Assembly: GCF_001509835.1 (NCBI RefSeq)
Contig: NZ_JXTJ01000007.1
Span: forward strand, 310,001-374,000
Origin: Allobosea sp. WAO
GTDB taxonomy: Bacteria; Pseudomonadota; Alphaproteobacteria; Rhizobiales; Beijerinckiaceae
DNA length: 64,000 nt
Reading direction: 5' to 3'
Shown in pieces: positions 26,312 to 35,320 of this stretch. The notes under the pieces were generated by a model, which worked only from the letters and a program-made list of their open reading frames with translations, had not been told where the DNA came from and ran no database searches. Position 1 is the first letter of the stretch. The number at the start of each line of letters is the position of its first letter. A program made the position numbers and the translations under genes.

Positions 26312-26340
26312 GTCCGGCCTCCGCTCAGGCGCCCGTCCGC

Positions 26341-27063
26341 TCAGCCATTGGCTGCGGGCAGGTCGACCAGGATGTTGGTGGTGTCGAGCTTGGGACGGCT
26401 CTCCTCCACCGACTGGCCGGTGATTAGGTAATGGATCGTTTCGGCGATGTTGGTGGTGTGGTCGCCGATGCGCTCGACGTTCTTGGCGCAGAACAGAAGA
26501 TGCGTGCAGAAGGTGATGTTGCGCGGATCTTCCATCATATACGTTAGGAGCTCGCGGAACAGCGAGGTGTAGAGCGCGTCGATCTCGTCGTCGCGGCGCC
26601 AGACCTCCATCGCCTTCTGTTCGTTGCTGGCGGCATAGGCGTCGAGTACGTCCTTGAGCTGAGCCTGGACCAGCCGGCTCATGTGCTCGAGCCCGACCAC
26701 GGCGCGGTGCGGCGGCGAGAACTGGCCTGAGATCGCGACCGCGCGCTTGGCGATGTTCTTGGCGAGGTCGCCGACGCGCTCGATGTCGGCGGCGATGCGG
26801 ATCGCCGAGATCAGCTCGCGCAGGTCGTTGGCGAGCGGCTGGCGGCGGGCGATGGTCAGCACCGCCTTCTCCTCGACGTCGCGCTGGAGATTGTCGAGCC
26901 GCTGGTCGGCGGTGATGACCTTCTGGGCCAGCGCGGTGTCGCGGCGCACCAGCGCCACGGTGGAATCGCCGAGCATGCGCTCGGACATGCCGCCCATCTC
27001 GGCCAGGCTGCGGCGCAGCCCTTCGAGGTCGGCATCATAGGAACGGACGATATGATCGGACAT
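26341..27063 (-). CDS. phoU: Phosphate signalling protein PhoU
   Basis: 240 residues, two repeated three-helix PhoU domains (about 10-110 and 120-215). Metal-contact blocks ADIERVGDLAKNIAKRAVA and KNVERIGDHTTNIAETIHYL are clearly repeated versions of the E/D-x-x-x-D motif. PhoU relays PstSCAB transport status to PhoR and keeps the regulon off when phosphate is plentiful. It lies between pstB and phoB on the same strand. Confidence 0.95.
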   Translation of the reverse strand: MSDHIVRSYDADLEGLRRSLAEMGGMSERMLGDSTVALVRRDTALAQKVITADQRLDNLQRDVEEKAVLTIARRQPLANDLRELISAIRIAADIERVGDLAKNIAKRAVAISGQFSPPHRAVVGLEHMSRLVQAQLKDVLDAYAASNEQKAMEVWRRDDEIDALYTSLFRELLTYMMEDPRNITFCTHLLFCAKNVERIGDHTTNIAETIHYLITGQSVEESRPKLDTTNILVDLPAANG

Positions 27064-27104
27064 CGGGGCGGATCCTGTGGCGGGAGCGAGCGGACTTGCA
27101 GGCG

Positions 27105-27905
27105 TCAGCCGAAGCGGCCGGTGACGTAGTCCTGCGTCTGCTTCTTGTTGGGGTTCATGAAGATGGTGTTGGTCGCGTCGAATTCGACGACCTCGCCGAG
27201 ATACATGAAGGCGGTGTACTGCGAGACGCGCGCCGCCTGCTGCATGTTGTGGGTGACGATGACGATGGTGAAATCGGTCTTCAGCTGCTCGAGCAGGTCC
27301 TCGATCTTGCCGGTCGAGATCGGGTCGAGCGCCGAGGTCGGCTCGTCGAACAGGATCACCTCGGGCTTCTGCGCGATGGTACGGGCGATGCAGAGGCGCT
27401 GCTGCTGGCCGCCCGAGAGGCCCATGCCGGAGCTCTTCAGCTTGTCCTTGACCTCGTCCCAGAGCGCGGAGCGGCGCAGCGCGCCCTCGACGCGGTCGTC
27501 GAGCTCCGACTTCGGCGGCTTCTCGTAGAGGCGGATGCCGAAGGCGACATTGTCGTAGATCGACATCGGGAACGGCGTCGGCTTCTGGAAGACCATGCCG
27601 ATGCGCGAGCGCAGCTCGTTGACGTCGACATCGTTGGAGATGACGTTGCGGCCGTCGAGCAGGACCTCGCCGGTGGCGCGCTGCTCCGGATAGAGCGAGT
27701 AGATCCGGTTGAAGATGCGCAGCAAGGTCGACTTGCCGCAGCCGGAGGGGCCGATCAGCGCGGTGACGTGGCGGTCACGGAAGCTGAGATTGACGTTCTT
27801 CAGCGCCTTGTGCTCGCCATAGTAGAAATCGAGATTCTTCACCGCGATCCGGATCGGCGCCTGGGCGTCGAGGACCTGCGGGCTGAGTTCCAGGGTCGAG
27901 AGCAT
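27105..27905 (-). CDS. pstB: Phosphate ABC transporter ATP-binding protein PstB
   Basis: 266 residues from ATG 27905; ATG 27911 two codons earlier is also possible but its Shine-Dalgarno (GGAAGG) would be only three bases away, against nine for 27905. Intact Walker [13 protein letters not shown]-loop [19 protein letters not shown], signature LSGGQQQR, Walker [14 protein letters not shown] and switch His in [14 protein letters not shown]. The long N-terminus before [17 protein letters not shown] is usual for PstB. It powers phosphate import with PstC and PstA. Confidence 0.95.
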   Translation of the reverse strand: MLSTLELSPQVLDAQAPIRIAVKNLDFYYGEHKALKNVNLSFRDRHVTALIGPSGCGKSTLLRIFNRIYSLYPEQRATGEVLLDGRNVISNDVDVNELRSRIGMVFQKPTPFPMSIYDNVAFGIRLYEKPPKSELDDRVEGALRRSALWDEVKDKLKSSGMGLSGGQQQRLCIARTIAQKPEVILFDEPTSALDPISTGKIEDLLEQLKTDFTIVIVTHNMQQAARVSQYTAFMYLGEVVEFDATNTIFMNPNKKQTQDYVTGRFG

Positions 27906-27935
27906 CGACATGTTCCTTCCGATCGGACGTGGTGC

Positions 27936-28769
27936 TCACTTGCCGCCGCGCACGATGCGCCGGGCGATAAGCGAGAGCAAAAGGATCGAGACGGTGATGA
28001 TCAGCGAACCGGCCCAGGCGAGCTGCTGCCAGTTCTCGTAAGGGGCCGAGGCGAACTGATAGATCGTCACGGGCAGGTTGGAGACGCCGCCGACCAGCGT
28101 CGGCGAGAACCAGAAATTGTTGTTCAGCGCGGTGAAGAGCAGCGGCGCGGTCTCGCCGGCGATGCGCGCCAGCGCCAGGAGGATGCCGGTGACCATGCCG
28201 GACTTCGCGGCCCGCCAGGTGATCGCGGTGATGACCACGGAAGGTGGGGCGCCGAGCGCCGAGCCGGCCTCGCGCAGCGGCGCCGGGACGAGGCGCAGCA
28301 TGTCCTCGGTGGTGCGCACGATGACCGGGATCGCGATGATGCCGAGCGCGACGCCACCAGCCCAGCCGGAATAGCCGCGGAAGGGCTCGACCAGGATGAC
28401 GTAGACGAACAGGCCGATCAGGATCGAGGGCGCCGAGAGCAGGATGTCGTTGATGAAGCGGATCAGGTTGGCGAGCTTCGAGCCCCGGCCGTATTCGGCG
28501 AGATAGGTACCGGCGAGGCCGCCGCCCTCGGTTCCGGGGCCGGGCGTGATCTGCGTGAAGGTGCCGGCCGAGAGGCCGCCAATGCCCTTCACCACCAGCA
28601 TGCCGAGGATCCAGAACAGCACGGTGATGGCGACGAGGGTGAACGCCGTGGCGATGATCTTCATCAGCCGGTCGGCATTGCGGCGCGCCGGGCGCACGCG
28701 GCCCCACGGGCCTTCGGGGGTCATCACCATCGCAGGCGCGGCGGAGGCGGAAGGAGGCGTCAGGTTCAT
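27936..28769 (-). CDS. pstA: Phosphate ABC transporter permease PstA
   Basis: 277 residues from ATG 28769, with six membrane helices after a 35-residue cytoplasmic N-terminus. Family blocks include [39 protein letters not shown], the ATPase-docking loop [16 protein letters not shown], and [19 protein letters not shown]. The GTG/ATG possibilities further upstream run into pstC in another frame and are shadows. It pairs with PstC to form the inner-membrane channel. Confidence 0.94.
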   Translation of the reverse strand: MNLTPPSASAAPAMVMTPEGPWGRVRPARRNADRLMKIIATAFTLVAITVLFWILGMLVVKGIGGLSAGTFTQITPGPGTEGGGLAGTYLAEYGRGSKLANLIRFINDILLSAPSILIGLFVYVILVEPFRGYSGWAGGVALGIIAIPVIVRTTEDMLRLVPAPLREAGSALGAPPSVVITAITWRAAKSGMVTGILLALARIAGETAPLLFTALNNNFWFSPTLVGGVSNLPVTIYQFASAPYENWQQLAWAGSLIITVSILLLSLIARRIVRGGK

Positions 28770-28783
28770 GGCTCGCGCTTCCC

Positions 28784-29752
28784 TCAGAACGACTTGACGC
28801 GCGCGACCAGGATGCGCGCGATGACGAGGACGACGAAGGTGACGAAGAACAGGATGCAGCCGAGCGCGATCAGCGCATGAAGCTGCAGGCCGAGCGCCTC
28901 GTTGAACTCGTTGGCGATGCGCGAGGCGATGGTCGAGCCGGGGTCCATGACCGAGGCCGAGAGCCGGTTGGCGTTGCCGACTACGAAGGTCACAGCCATG
29001 GTCTCGCCGAGCGCGCGGCCGAGGCCGAGCATGATCGCGCCGATGATCGAGACGCCGGCCTGCGGCACGAGCACATGGCGGACGACCTCCCAGGTCGTCG
29101 CCCCGATGCCGTAGGCGCTTTCGCGCAGCACCGAGGGAATCTGCTCGAGCATGTCGCGGGTGATCGAGGCGATGAACGGGATGATCATGAACGCCAGGAT
29201 GATGCCGGCGGTCAGGATGCCGAGGCCCGAGGGCGAGCGCGAGTACAGGACGGTGCCGACGATCGGCATGCCCTCGACGATGTTCGAGAGCGGGATCTGC
29301 ACATAGGCCGCAAAGAGCGGCACGAAGACGAAGAGCCCCCACATGCCGTAGATGATCGAGGGCACGGCGGCGAGCAGCTCGATCGCGGTCGAGACCGGCC
29401 GCTTGAACCAGGGCGGGGCGAGCTGGGTCAGGAAGACGGCGATGCCGAGCGAGAGCGGGACGCCGACGACGAGGGCGATCAGCGCGGTTGACAAGGTGCC
29501 GACGATCGCGGGGAAGGCGCCGTACTGCTCGTTCTGGGTGTCCCAGACGCTCGAGGTCAGGAAGCCGAAGCCGAATTCGCGGAAGGCCGGCCAGCCGCCG
29601 GCAACCATGGCGCCGATGATGCCCGCGAGCAGGACCAGCACGAAGAGCGCCGCCAGGAAGCTGGCATTGCGGAAGACAAGGTCGAAGGTGCCTTTCGGGG
29701 TCCTGCGGATGGCGGGCAATCCCGATGCCATCTGGTCAGTCACGGCAGCCAT
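28784..29752 (-). CDS. pstC: Phosphate ABC transporter permease PstC
   Basis: 322 residues with six membrane helices. Recognisable blocks are [40 protein letters not shown], the docking loop [20 protein letters not shown] and [23 protein letters not shown] 29752 has GGAG eight bases upstream; a second ATG at 29731 ([10 protein letters not shown]) is less well served. It is 14 bp from pstA and 77 bp from pstS on the same strand. Confidence 0.95.
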   Translation of the reverse strand: MAAVTDQMASGLPAIRRTPKGTFDLVFRNASFLAALFVLVLLAGIIGAMVAGGWPAFREFGFGFLTSSVWDTQNEQYGAFPAIVGTLSTALIALVVGVPLSLGIAVFLTQLAPPWFKRPVSTAIELLAAVPSIIYGMWGLFVFVPLFAAYVQIPLSNIVEGMPIVGTVLYSRSPSGLGILTAGIILAFMIIPFIASITRDMLEQIPSVLRESAYGIGATTWEVVRHVLVPQAGVSIIGAIMLGLGRALGETMAVTFVVGNANRLSASVMDPGSTIASRIANEFNEALGLQLHALIALGCILFFVTFVVLVIARILVARVKSF

Positions 29753-29829
29753 CGAAGGAACTCCGGTCGGTTTCAGGCGGGTCGAAGGGGCCGGAACCGG
29801 CCCCTTCCTTTAACGTGGTCGCAGGGCGA

Positions 29830-30855
29830 TCAGAAGATCGGCTTGCCGGCCGGGTCGGTGACGCCCTTCCAGGCGTTGCGGACCTGGTCCTTGACGTTGG
29901 CCGGCAGCGGCACGTAGTCGAGATCGAGCGCCAGCTTGTCGCCGCTCTTATAGGCCCAGTCGACGAACTTCAGCGCGGCCTGGGTCTCTTCCGGCTTCTC
30001 CGGCTTGGCATGGATCAGCAGGAAGGTGGCCGAGGTGATCGGCCAGGCCTGCGCGCCCTTCTGGTTGTTCAGCGAGATGCCGAAGCCGGGAGCCTCGTTC
30101 CAGTTGGCGTTGGCAGCAGCGGCCTGGAAGGACTTGTCGTCCGGCGCCGGGAAGTTGCCGTCGGCGTTCTGGACGAGCGCATGGGCGAGCTTGTTCTGCT
30201 TGGCATAGGCGTACTCGACATAGCCGATCGAGTTGGCGACCTGCTTCACCGAGGCGGAGACGCCCTCATTGCCTTTGCCGCCGATGCCGACCGGCCACTG
30301 CACGGCGGTGTTGGTGCCGATCTTCGACTTCCACTCCGGCGAGACGCGCGAGAGATAGTCGGTCCAGACGAAGGTCGTGCCCGAGCCGTCGGAGCGGTAG
30401 ACCGGGCTGATATTGGCCTCGGGCAGGGTCAGGCCGGGGTTCAGAGCGGCGATCTTGGGATCGTTCCACTTCTTGATCGTGCCGAGATAGATCTCGGCGA
30501 TCAGCGGGCCGGTCAGCTTCAGCTTGCCGGCCTCGATGCCGGGAACGTTGATCGCGGGAACGACGCCGCCCATCACGGTCGGGAACTGGATCAGGCCGTC
30601 CTTGGTCAGGTCCTCGCCCTTGAGCGGGGCGTCGGTGGCGCCGAAGGCGACGGTCTTGGCCTTGATCTGGCGGATGCCGCCACCCGAGCCGATCGACTGG
30701 TAGTTGAGACCGATATTGGTCTCCTTCTTATAGGCCTCGGCCCATTTGGCGTAGATCGGGAAGGGGAAGGTCGCGCCGGCGCCGGTGATGTCGGCAGCCT
30801 GGGCGGCGCCGGAGATCCCGACAGCCGCGGCCGCGAGAATGAGAAGTTTGCGCAT
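29830..30855 (-). CDS. pstS: Phosphate-binding periplasmic protein PstS
   Basis: 341 residues. Signal peptide MRKLLILAAAAVGISGAAQA with cleavage at AQA-AD, then the mature start ITGAGATFPFPIYAKWAEAY, a PstS hallmark. Phosphate-contact blocks GSGGGIRQIKAKTVAFGATD and VYRSDGSGTTFVWTDYLSRV are present. Shine-Dalgarno GAGAGGA lies eight bases before the ATG. A near-perfect Pho box 54 bp upstream places it under PhoB. Confidence 0.96.
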   Translation of the reverse strand: MRKLLILAAAAVGISGAAQAADITGAGATFPFPIYAKWAEAYKKETNIGLNYQSIGSGGGIRQIKAKTVAFGATDAPLKGEDLTKDGLIQFPTVMGGVVPAINVPGIEAGKLKLTGPLIAEIYLGTIKKWNDPKIAALNPGLTLPEANISPVYRSDGSGTTFVWTDYLSRVSPEWKSKIGTNTAVQWPVGIGGKGNEGVSASVKQVANSIGYVEYAYAKQNKLAHALVQNADGNFPAPDDKSFQAAAANANWNEAPGFGISLNNQKGAQAWPITSATFLLIHAKPEKPEETQAALKFVDWAYKSGDKLALDLDYVPLPANVKDQVRNAWKGVTDPAGKPIF

Positions 30856-30908
30856 GAGATATCCTCTCTGGGTCGCAAGGTGTCGCGGCGCGCAAAAACA
30901 CCGCCGAT

Positions 30909-30926
30909 ATGACAGGCAGATGACAG
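30909..30926 (-). promoter_or_regulatory. Pho box upstream of pstS
   Basis: On the minus strand the 18 bases read CTGTCATCTGCCTGTCAT, two perfect CTGTCAT repeats spaced by four bases, which is the PhoB consensus. It lies 54 bp before the pstS ATG, in the spacing expected for an activator overlapping the -35 region. Confidence 0.9.
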
Positions 30927-30963
30927 ATCGTCATCAAGCCGCAGCGGCAGCCGTCACATTGCG

Positions 30964-32013
30964 TTAACGGCTTGCCTCGGGCAGCAGCGGCAGGATCGCG
31001 CGGAAGGTCGCGCCCTCGCCGACGACGCTCTCGATCGTCAGCCGGCCGCGATGGCGCAGGACGATGTGCTTGACGATGGCGAGGCCTAGCCCGGTGCCGC
31101 CGGCCTCGCGGCTGGCGGCGTTGTCGACACGGTAGAAGCGCTCGGTCAGGCGCGGCAGGTGCTCGGAGGCGATGCCGGGCCCGTCGTCGCGGACGCTGAA
31201 CGAGGCCTCGGCGCCGCCCTCGATCCTGATCACGACCTTGCCGCCGGGCCGGCCGTACTTGATCGCGTTCTCGACGAGGTTCTCCATCAGCCGCAGCAAT
31301 TCGTCGCGGTCCCCGGCGACGACCACGGGCTGCGGCGGCAGGTCGAGCACCAGCGTGACGTCGCGCTCGCGCGCCATCAGGACCAGCGCGTCGAGGATCG
31401 TCCGGGCGATCTCGCCGAGCGCGACCGGGGTCTGCGGCGCCAGATGGGCCTTGAGCTCGATGCGCGAGAGCGAGAGCAGGTCATCGACCAGGCGCGCCAT
31501 GCGCAAGGCCTGCTGGCGCATGATCTGCAGGAAGCGCTCGCGAGCCTTCTCGTCGTTGCGGGCCGGCCCCTGCAGGGTCTCGATAAAGCCGAGGACCGAG
31601 GCGAGCGGCGTGCGCAATTCATGGCTGGCATTGGCGACGAAGTCGACGCGCATACGCTCGGTCAGACGCTGCTCGCTGAGGTCCTCGAAGGTCAGCAGCA
31701 CCGCGCGGCGCTCACCCCTGCCGGCCAGCGCGGCGATGTGGATGCGGAAGGTGCGCTCGATCGGAACACGCTCGATCAGCTCGATCGCTCGCCGGCCGCC
31801 TTGGCGCGACACCAGCTCGATGGCGTCGATCAGATCGGGATCGCGCATCACCAGCGCCAGCGGCTTGCCCATTTCGAGCCCGGCGATCAACGAGCGCGCG
31901 ACCGGGCTCAGCGCCTGGATCGCTCCGTGCTCGTCGAGCAGGATCACGGCGGCCCCGACCGCCTCGATCAAGGCGGCGGTGACGGGAGCAAGGGGGTCGA
32001 CCAGATCGTGCAT
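30964..32013 (-). CDS. phoR: Phosphate regulon sensor kinase PhoR-like, without membrane helices
   Basis: 349 residues. PAS-like domain about 8-115, then HisKA with phospho-acceptor His131 (SHELRTPLAS) and HATPase with N-box NLVENAIKYG, G1 DDGPGI and G2 GGTGLGLAIVKH. No hydrophobic segment long enough for a membrane helix precedes the PAS domain, and the frame is closed by a stop seven codons before the ATG, so a membrane anchor has not been missed upstream. Most PhoR proteins have one or two N-terminal helices. Its place before pstSCAB-phoU-phoB supports the identification. Confidence 0.88.
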   Translation of the reverse strand: MHDLVDPLAPVTAALIEAVGAAVILLDEHGAIQALSPVARSLIAGLEMGKPLALVMRDPDLIDAIELVSRQGGRRAIELIERVPIERTFRIHIAALAGRGERRAVLLTFEDLSEQRLTERMRVDFVANASHELRTPLASVLGFIETLQGPARNDEKARERFLQIMRQQALRMARLVDDLLSLSRIELKAHLAPQTPVALGEIARTILDALVLMARERDVTLVLDLPPQPVVVAGDRDELLRLMENLVENAIKYGRPGGKVVIRIEGGAEASFSVRDDGPGIASEHLPRLTERFYRVDNAASREAGGTGLGLAIVKHIVLRHRGRLTIESVVGEGATFRAILPLLPEASR

Positions 32014-32107
32014 GCCTGTCTCGCCGCGAGGCTACTGCTGCCGCGCCCTCCCAGAGTAGGACGCAAAGCAAAAGTGAATGGTGTTCACACTGCCGTCACG
32101 AGGCCCT

Positions 32108-33082
32108 TCAGCGCTCGTGCCGCCGGATGCGCCGGCCCATCTCATTCAGCGCCAGCAGCACCAGCGCCAGGATGAAGGGCAGGATGTAGTAGATGATCCG
32201 GAACAGCAGCAAAGCCCCGAGCACATGCTCGAAGGGCAGGCGGCTGAGGGCGATCAGCATCGTCGCCTCGAAGACGCCGAGCCCGCCCGGCGCGTGGCTG
32301 GCGATGCCGATCAGGCAGGCGAAGATATATGCGGCGAGGAAGCTCTCATAGGGCAGGTTGTGCCCGCCCGGCAGCAGGACGAAGAGCACGGCCGCGGCGG
32401 CCGAGACCTCGCAGGCACCGAGCAGCATCTGGCCCAGCGTCACGCCGAGGCCGGGCAGAGGCAGGTTCCAGCCGCGCACCCGCAAGGTGCGCTCGCCGGT
32501 CGCGACCCAGAAGAGATAGCCGACGATGACGACGCCAGTGACGGCACCGATCGCCTGGATCACCAAAGGCGAGGTGCGCGCCAGCTGCGCGACCGAATCC
32601 GTCGCGTAGAACAGGCTGAGGCAGAAGATCATGCCGAGCCCGAGCCAGAAGGTCAGGCCGGCGATCACGGTCAGGCTCGCGACCTCGGAGGCGCGCACAC
32701 CCTTGGCGGCATAGACCCAGTAGCGCACCGTACCGCCGGTGACGATCGGGAAGCCGAGCGTGAAGGAGACCGAGTAACTGGTGAAGGAGCCGAGCGCGGT
32801 GGTGCGGTACGGGATCGACAGGCCGAGTCGGCGCAAGGCGAGCGCGTCATAGCCGGTGAGCAGGAGATAGCTCAGCGCGGTGAAGGCCAGCGCCAGCGAA
32901 AGCTGCCGGAGGCTGGCATTGGCGAAGGCCTTGGCGAGCTCGCCGGGCTCGATCTCGCGGACGATGAAGTAGAGCACGACCAGCGAGGCCAGGAAGATGA
33001 TAGCGCTGGCGAGCGGGCCGAGCCACCACCAGCGGCTGCGCTTGCGCAGCGGCATTCCTGGCTCGTGCGGGCCGAAAGACAT
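32108..33082 (-). CDS. YbhN/UPF0104 family membrane protein (lysylphosphatidylglycerol synthase-type transmembrane domain)
   Basis: 324 residues with about eight membrane helices, matching the flippase half of MprF-like proteins without the synthase half. Typical blocks are LTGYDALALRRLGLSIPYRT, LGFPIVTGGTVRYWVYAAKG and GIASHAPGGLGVFEATMLIA. ATG 33082 (MSFGPHEPGMP) has AAGAG six bases upstream; the in-frame extension to 33220 is Arg/Pro-rich. Related proteins move lipids or isoprenoid carriers, but the substrate here cannot be told. It lies 94 bp upstream of phoR on the same strand. Confidence 0.85.
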   Translation of the reverse strand: MSFGPHEPGMPLRKRSRWWWLGPLASAIIFLASLVVLYFIVREIEPGELAKAFANASLRQLSLALAFTALSYLLLTGYDALALRRLGLSIPYRTTALGSFTSYSVSFTLGFPIVTGGTVRYWVYAAKGVRASEVASLTVIAGLTFWLGLGMIFCLSLFYATDSVAQLARTSPLVIQAIGAVTGVVIVGYLFWVATGERTLRVRGWNLPLPGLGVTLGQMLLGACEVSAAAAVLFVLLPGGHNLPYESFLAAYIFACLIGIASHAPGGLGVFEATMLIALSRLPFEHVLGALLLFRIIYYILPFILALVLLALNEMGRRIRRHER

Positions 33083-33326
33083 GCGGGCTCTTGTCGTGTT
33101 GCTGCCCGGGTCTCGGCGGGCAAGGCGGATTGCAGGCGGGAGGGCGGGACCGCCCGGACCCGAGAGATAGCGCCTCGGCGGCGAACCACAAGCGCGAGCC
33201 GCGCGGCGAATGCGCGCCATGAGGCCCGCGCAGGGCTACCGGACCGCCCTTTGCGACGGTCCGGTGACAGCCCGGAACGGACCCGCGGCACCCAGCCGGG
33301 CTCTCTACCAATATGCCGGAACGCTC

Positions 33327-33428
33327 GTCATCCTGGACAAGCGGCGCAGCCGCGCAGCTCCGGGATCCATCGTCGGGCGCTGCGCTCTACGATGGATCCC
33401 GGGCTGCGCTTCGCTCGCCCAGGATGAC
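33327..33428. repeat. Palindromic intergenic element between the ABC-F and YbhN-type genes
   Basis: Outer arms GTCATCCTGG (33327-33336) and CCAGGATGAC (33419-33428); inner arms CCGGGATCCATCGT (33360-33373) and ACGATGGATCCCGG (33389-33402), perfect over 14 bp. The remaining 33083-33326 sequence shows no gene. Confidence 0.85.
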
Positions 33429-33462
33429 GTCCGTTTCCGAACCAAGACAAGGAGCACCAAGA

Positions 33463-34983
33463 CTAACCCTGCCCGGCCGCCCGGGCGAAAAAGGCTTCCG
33501 GCCCCTCGACCTCGAGCAGGCGCCGGTTCTCGATCTGCCAGAAGCGGTTGCCGACCGCCCGGACGAAGCTGCGGTCATGCGAGACCAGGAGGCAGCAGGT
33601 TTCCTGCGCGGTGAGCTCGGCTTCGAGCGCCTCCTGGCCTTCGATGTCGAGATGGTTGGTCGGCTCGTCGAGCAGATAGAAGTTCGGCCGGGCGAGGCGC
33701 AGCGCCAGCATGGCGAGGCGCGCCTTCTGGCCACCCGACAGCACCCGGATCGGGCTCTCCTGCAGGTCGATCGCGATGCCGGCGCCGGCGAGCAGGCTGC
33801 GTGCCGGCTGGTCGCCGACATCGAAGCGGCGGCTGATCAGTCGATGCGGCGTCTCGCCATCGGGATACTCGCTCAGCTGCTGGCTGGCGAAGCCAGGGAC
33901 CAGCGAGGGCGTCGCCCTGACGCCAGTAATCTCCTGCCCGGCGATCGCCGCCTGGATCAGGTTGATCAGACACGACTTGCCGGCGCCGTTGGCGCCGAGC
34001 AGCACGATGCGGTCGCCGGGGCAGATCCAGCGCTTGCCCGTCCTGAACAGCAGGGTTCCGTCCGGCGTCGTGACGGGAAGGTCCTCGAGTGTCAGCAGGG
34101 CGCGCGCATGCGTGCCGGCATGGCTGAGCCTGATCGCGCCGGCCGAGCGCTCGCGATGCGCCGGCCGGGCCGCCTCCTCCAGCATCCCGGCCCGCTGCCT
34201 GAGCTGCTTGGTCTTGCCGAGCAGGAGGTCGCTGCCGGAATTGATGCCGATATTGTTGAGCTTGGCGGCCTGACGCCGCAATTGCTGGGCGGTCTTGATG
34301 TCGCGCTGATAGCGGCGCGCATCGGCGGCGTCGATCTCGTCGAGGGCGATGCGGGCCTGCGAATAGGGCAGCGGGAAGGATTGCGACCGCTCATGGCGCA
34401 GGAACAGCGTCCGGTTGCTGACGGCGTCGAGGAAGGCGCGGTCGTGGCTGGCGACGACCACGGCCATGTCGCGCGGCAAAGCGGCCAGCCAAGTCTCGAG
34501 CTCGCCGATCCTTTCAAGGTCGAGATGGTTGGTCGGCTCGTCGAGCAGCAGGAGATCCGGCTCTGCCACGCTGGCGCGGGCGAGCATGGCAAGCCGCTGC
34601 CAGCCTCCGCTCAATTCCCGAAGCCGGCGCTGGCGCAGCGCTTCGGGCACGCCGAGGGAATCGAGCGCGACCTCGACGCGCCAGTGCTCGCTCTGGGCCT
34701 GGTCCGCCGGCAGCGCGCCGAGCACCAGCTCCCGGAACGGCAATTCCGCAAGCCGTGGCGGGATATCCTGCTCGACATGGCCGATGCGCAGGCCGCGCGA
34801 GCGGGTGATCTCGCCACTGCCGGGTTCGGCCGTGCCGGCAAGGCAGCGCAGCAGGGTCGACTTGCCGCGGCCGTTGGCGGCGACGAGGCCGAGCCGGTCG
34901 CCCGGGCCGATCGCAAGGGAGAGGTCGGAGAACAGCGGCGCGCCCAGCGTGATGCCGAGCTTCCGCAGATTGATCATGGTCAT
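33463..34983 (-). CDS. ABC-F family ATP-binding protein
   Basis: 506 residues with two ABC domains and no membrane segments. First Walker A ANGRGKST (37-44) and signature LSGGWQRL, second Walker A GANGAGKSC and signature LSGGQKAR; both Walker B motifs read LLDEPTNHLD. The roughly 80-residue charged linker between domains (from about YSQARIALDEIDAADARRYQ) is the part that enters the ribosomal E/P site. ABC-F proteins rescue or protect ribosomes, and some give antibiotic resistance. A leader peptide 212 bp upstream suggests ribosome-dependent induction. Starts at 34983 (ATG) or 34977. Confidence 0.88.
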   Translation of the reverse strand: MTMINLRKLGITLGAPLFSDLSLAIGPGDRLGLVAANGRGKSTLLRCLAGTAEPGSGEITRSRGLRIGHVEQDIPPRLAELPFRELVLGALPADQAQSEHWRVEVALDSLGVPEALRQRRLRELSGGWQRLAMLARASVAEPDLLLLDEPTNHLDLERIGELETWLAALPRDMAVVVASHDRAFLDAVSNRTLFLRHERSQSFPLPYSQARIALDEIDAADARRYQRDIKTAQQLRRQAAKLNNIGINSGSDLLLGKTKQLRQRAGMLEEAARPAHRERSAGAIRLSHAGTHARALLTLEDLPVTTPDGTLLFRTGKRWICPGDRIVLLGANGAGKSCLINLIQAAIAGQEITGVRATPSLVPGFASQQLSEYPDGETPHRLISRRFDVGDQPARSLLAGAGIAIDLQESPIRVLSGGQKARLAMLALRLARPNFYLLDEPTNHLDIEGQEALEAELTAQETCCLLVSHDRSFVRAVGNRFWQIENRRLLEVEGPEAFFARAAGQG

Positions 34984-35194
34984 GGTTCAGGTCTCTGGAC
35001 TGCCCGAGCCGTCATCCGACGGGGCGCGCCCCGGCGCCCCATGCCTCGAATGCGAAACGCCGGAACGGCGTCGGCTCGATTGAGTGGAACAGGGCGCAGA
35101 TCATCCGAGCCATGAGGCCGGACGCATGCGCCACCACGAAGGGCAGACCGAAAAGAGAACCGAAAGGGATCGCCTCTGAGGTCAGCCCTGCAAG

Positions 35195-35254
35195 CTAGCC
35201 TTGCAGGGCCTGAACGGGGCCGCGCTGACGATGGTGACGAAAGAACGTGATCAC
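35195..35254 (-). CDS. Leader peptide upstream of the ABC-F gene (19 residues)
   Basis: GTG at 35254 preceded by AAAGGAGG (minus strand, 35260-35267) at five bases opens MITFFRHHRQRGPVQALQG and stops at TAG (35195-35197). The stop lies in the loop of a perfect 10-bp hairpin, GCCCTGCAAG/CTTGCAGGGC (35185-35209), so a ribosome finishing or stalling on the peptide would open the stem. Such leaders control several resistance genes, including ABC-F genes, by attenuation. The peptide itself probably has no function beyond its translation. I see no homolog by eye. Confidence 0.6.
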   Translation of the reverse strand: MITFFRHHRQRGPVQALQG

Positions 35255-35289
35255 GCAGCCCTCCTTTCTCGTGTGGGTCGACGCAAGGG

Positions 35290-35317
35290 AATTAGCGCCG
35301 TTCGACGAAAGCGACAA
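35290..35317 (-). promoter_or_regulatory. Candidate promoter for the leader peptide/ABC-F transcript
   Basis: On the minus strand TTGTCG (35312-35317) and CTAATT (35290-35295) are separated by 16 bp, a plausible sigma-70 -35/-10 pair. Transcription would begin near 35283, about 16 bases before the leader's Shine-Dalgarno. The -35 overlaps the last codons region of the upstream gene, which ends at 35321. Confidence 0.4.
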
Positions 35318-35320
35318 GCC

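Noticed and set aside
27096-28880. 594-codon plus-strand frame opposite pstB and pstA
   Set aside because: Antisense shadow of two well-defined pst genes.
32060-32100. Inverted repeat GTGAA/TTCAC upstream of phoR considered as a Pho box
   Set aside because: It lacks the CTGTCAT direct repeats; only the site before pstS fits the PhoB consensus.
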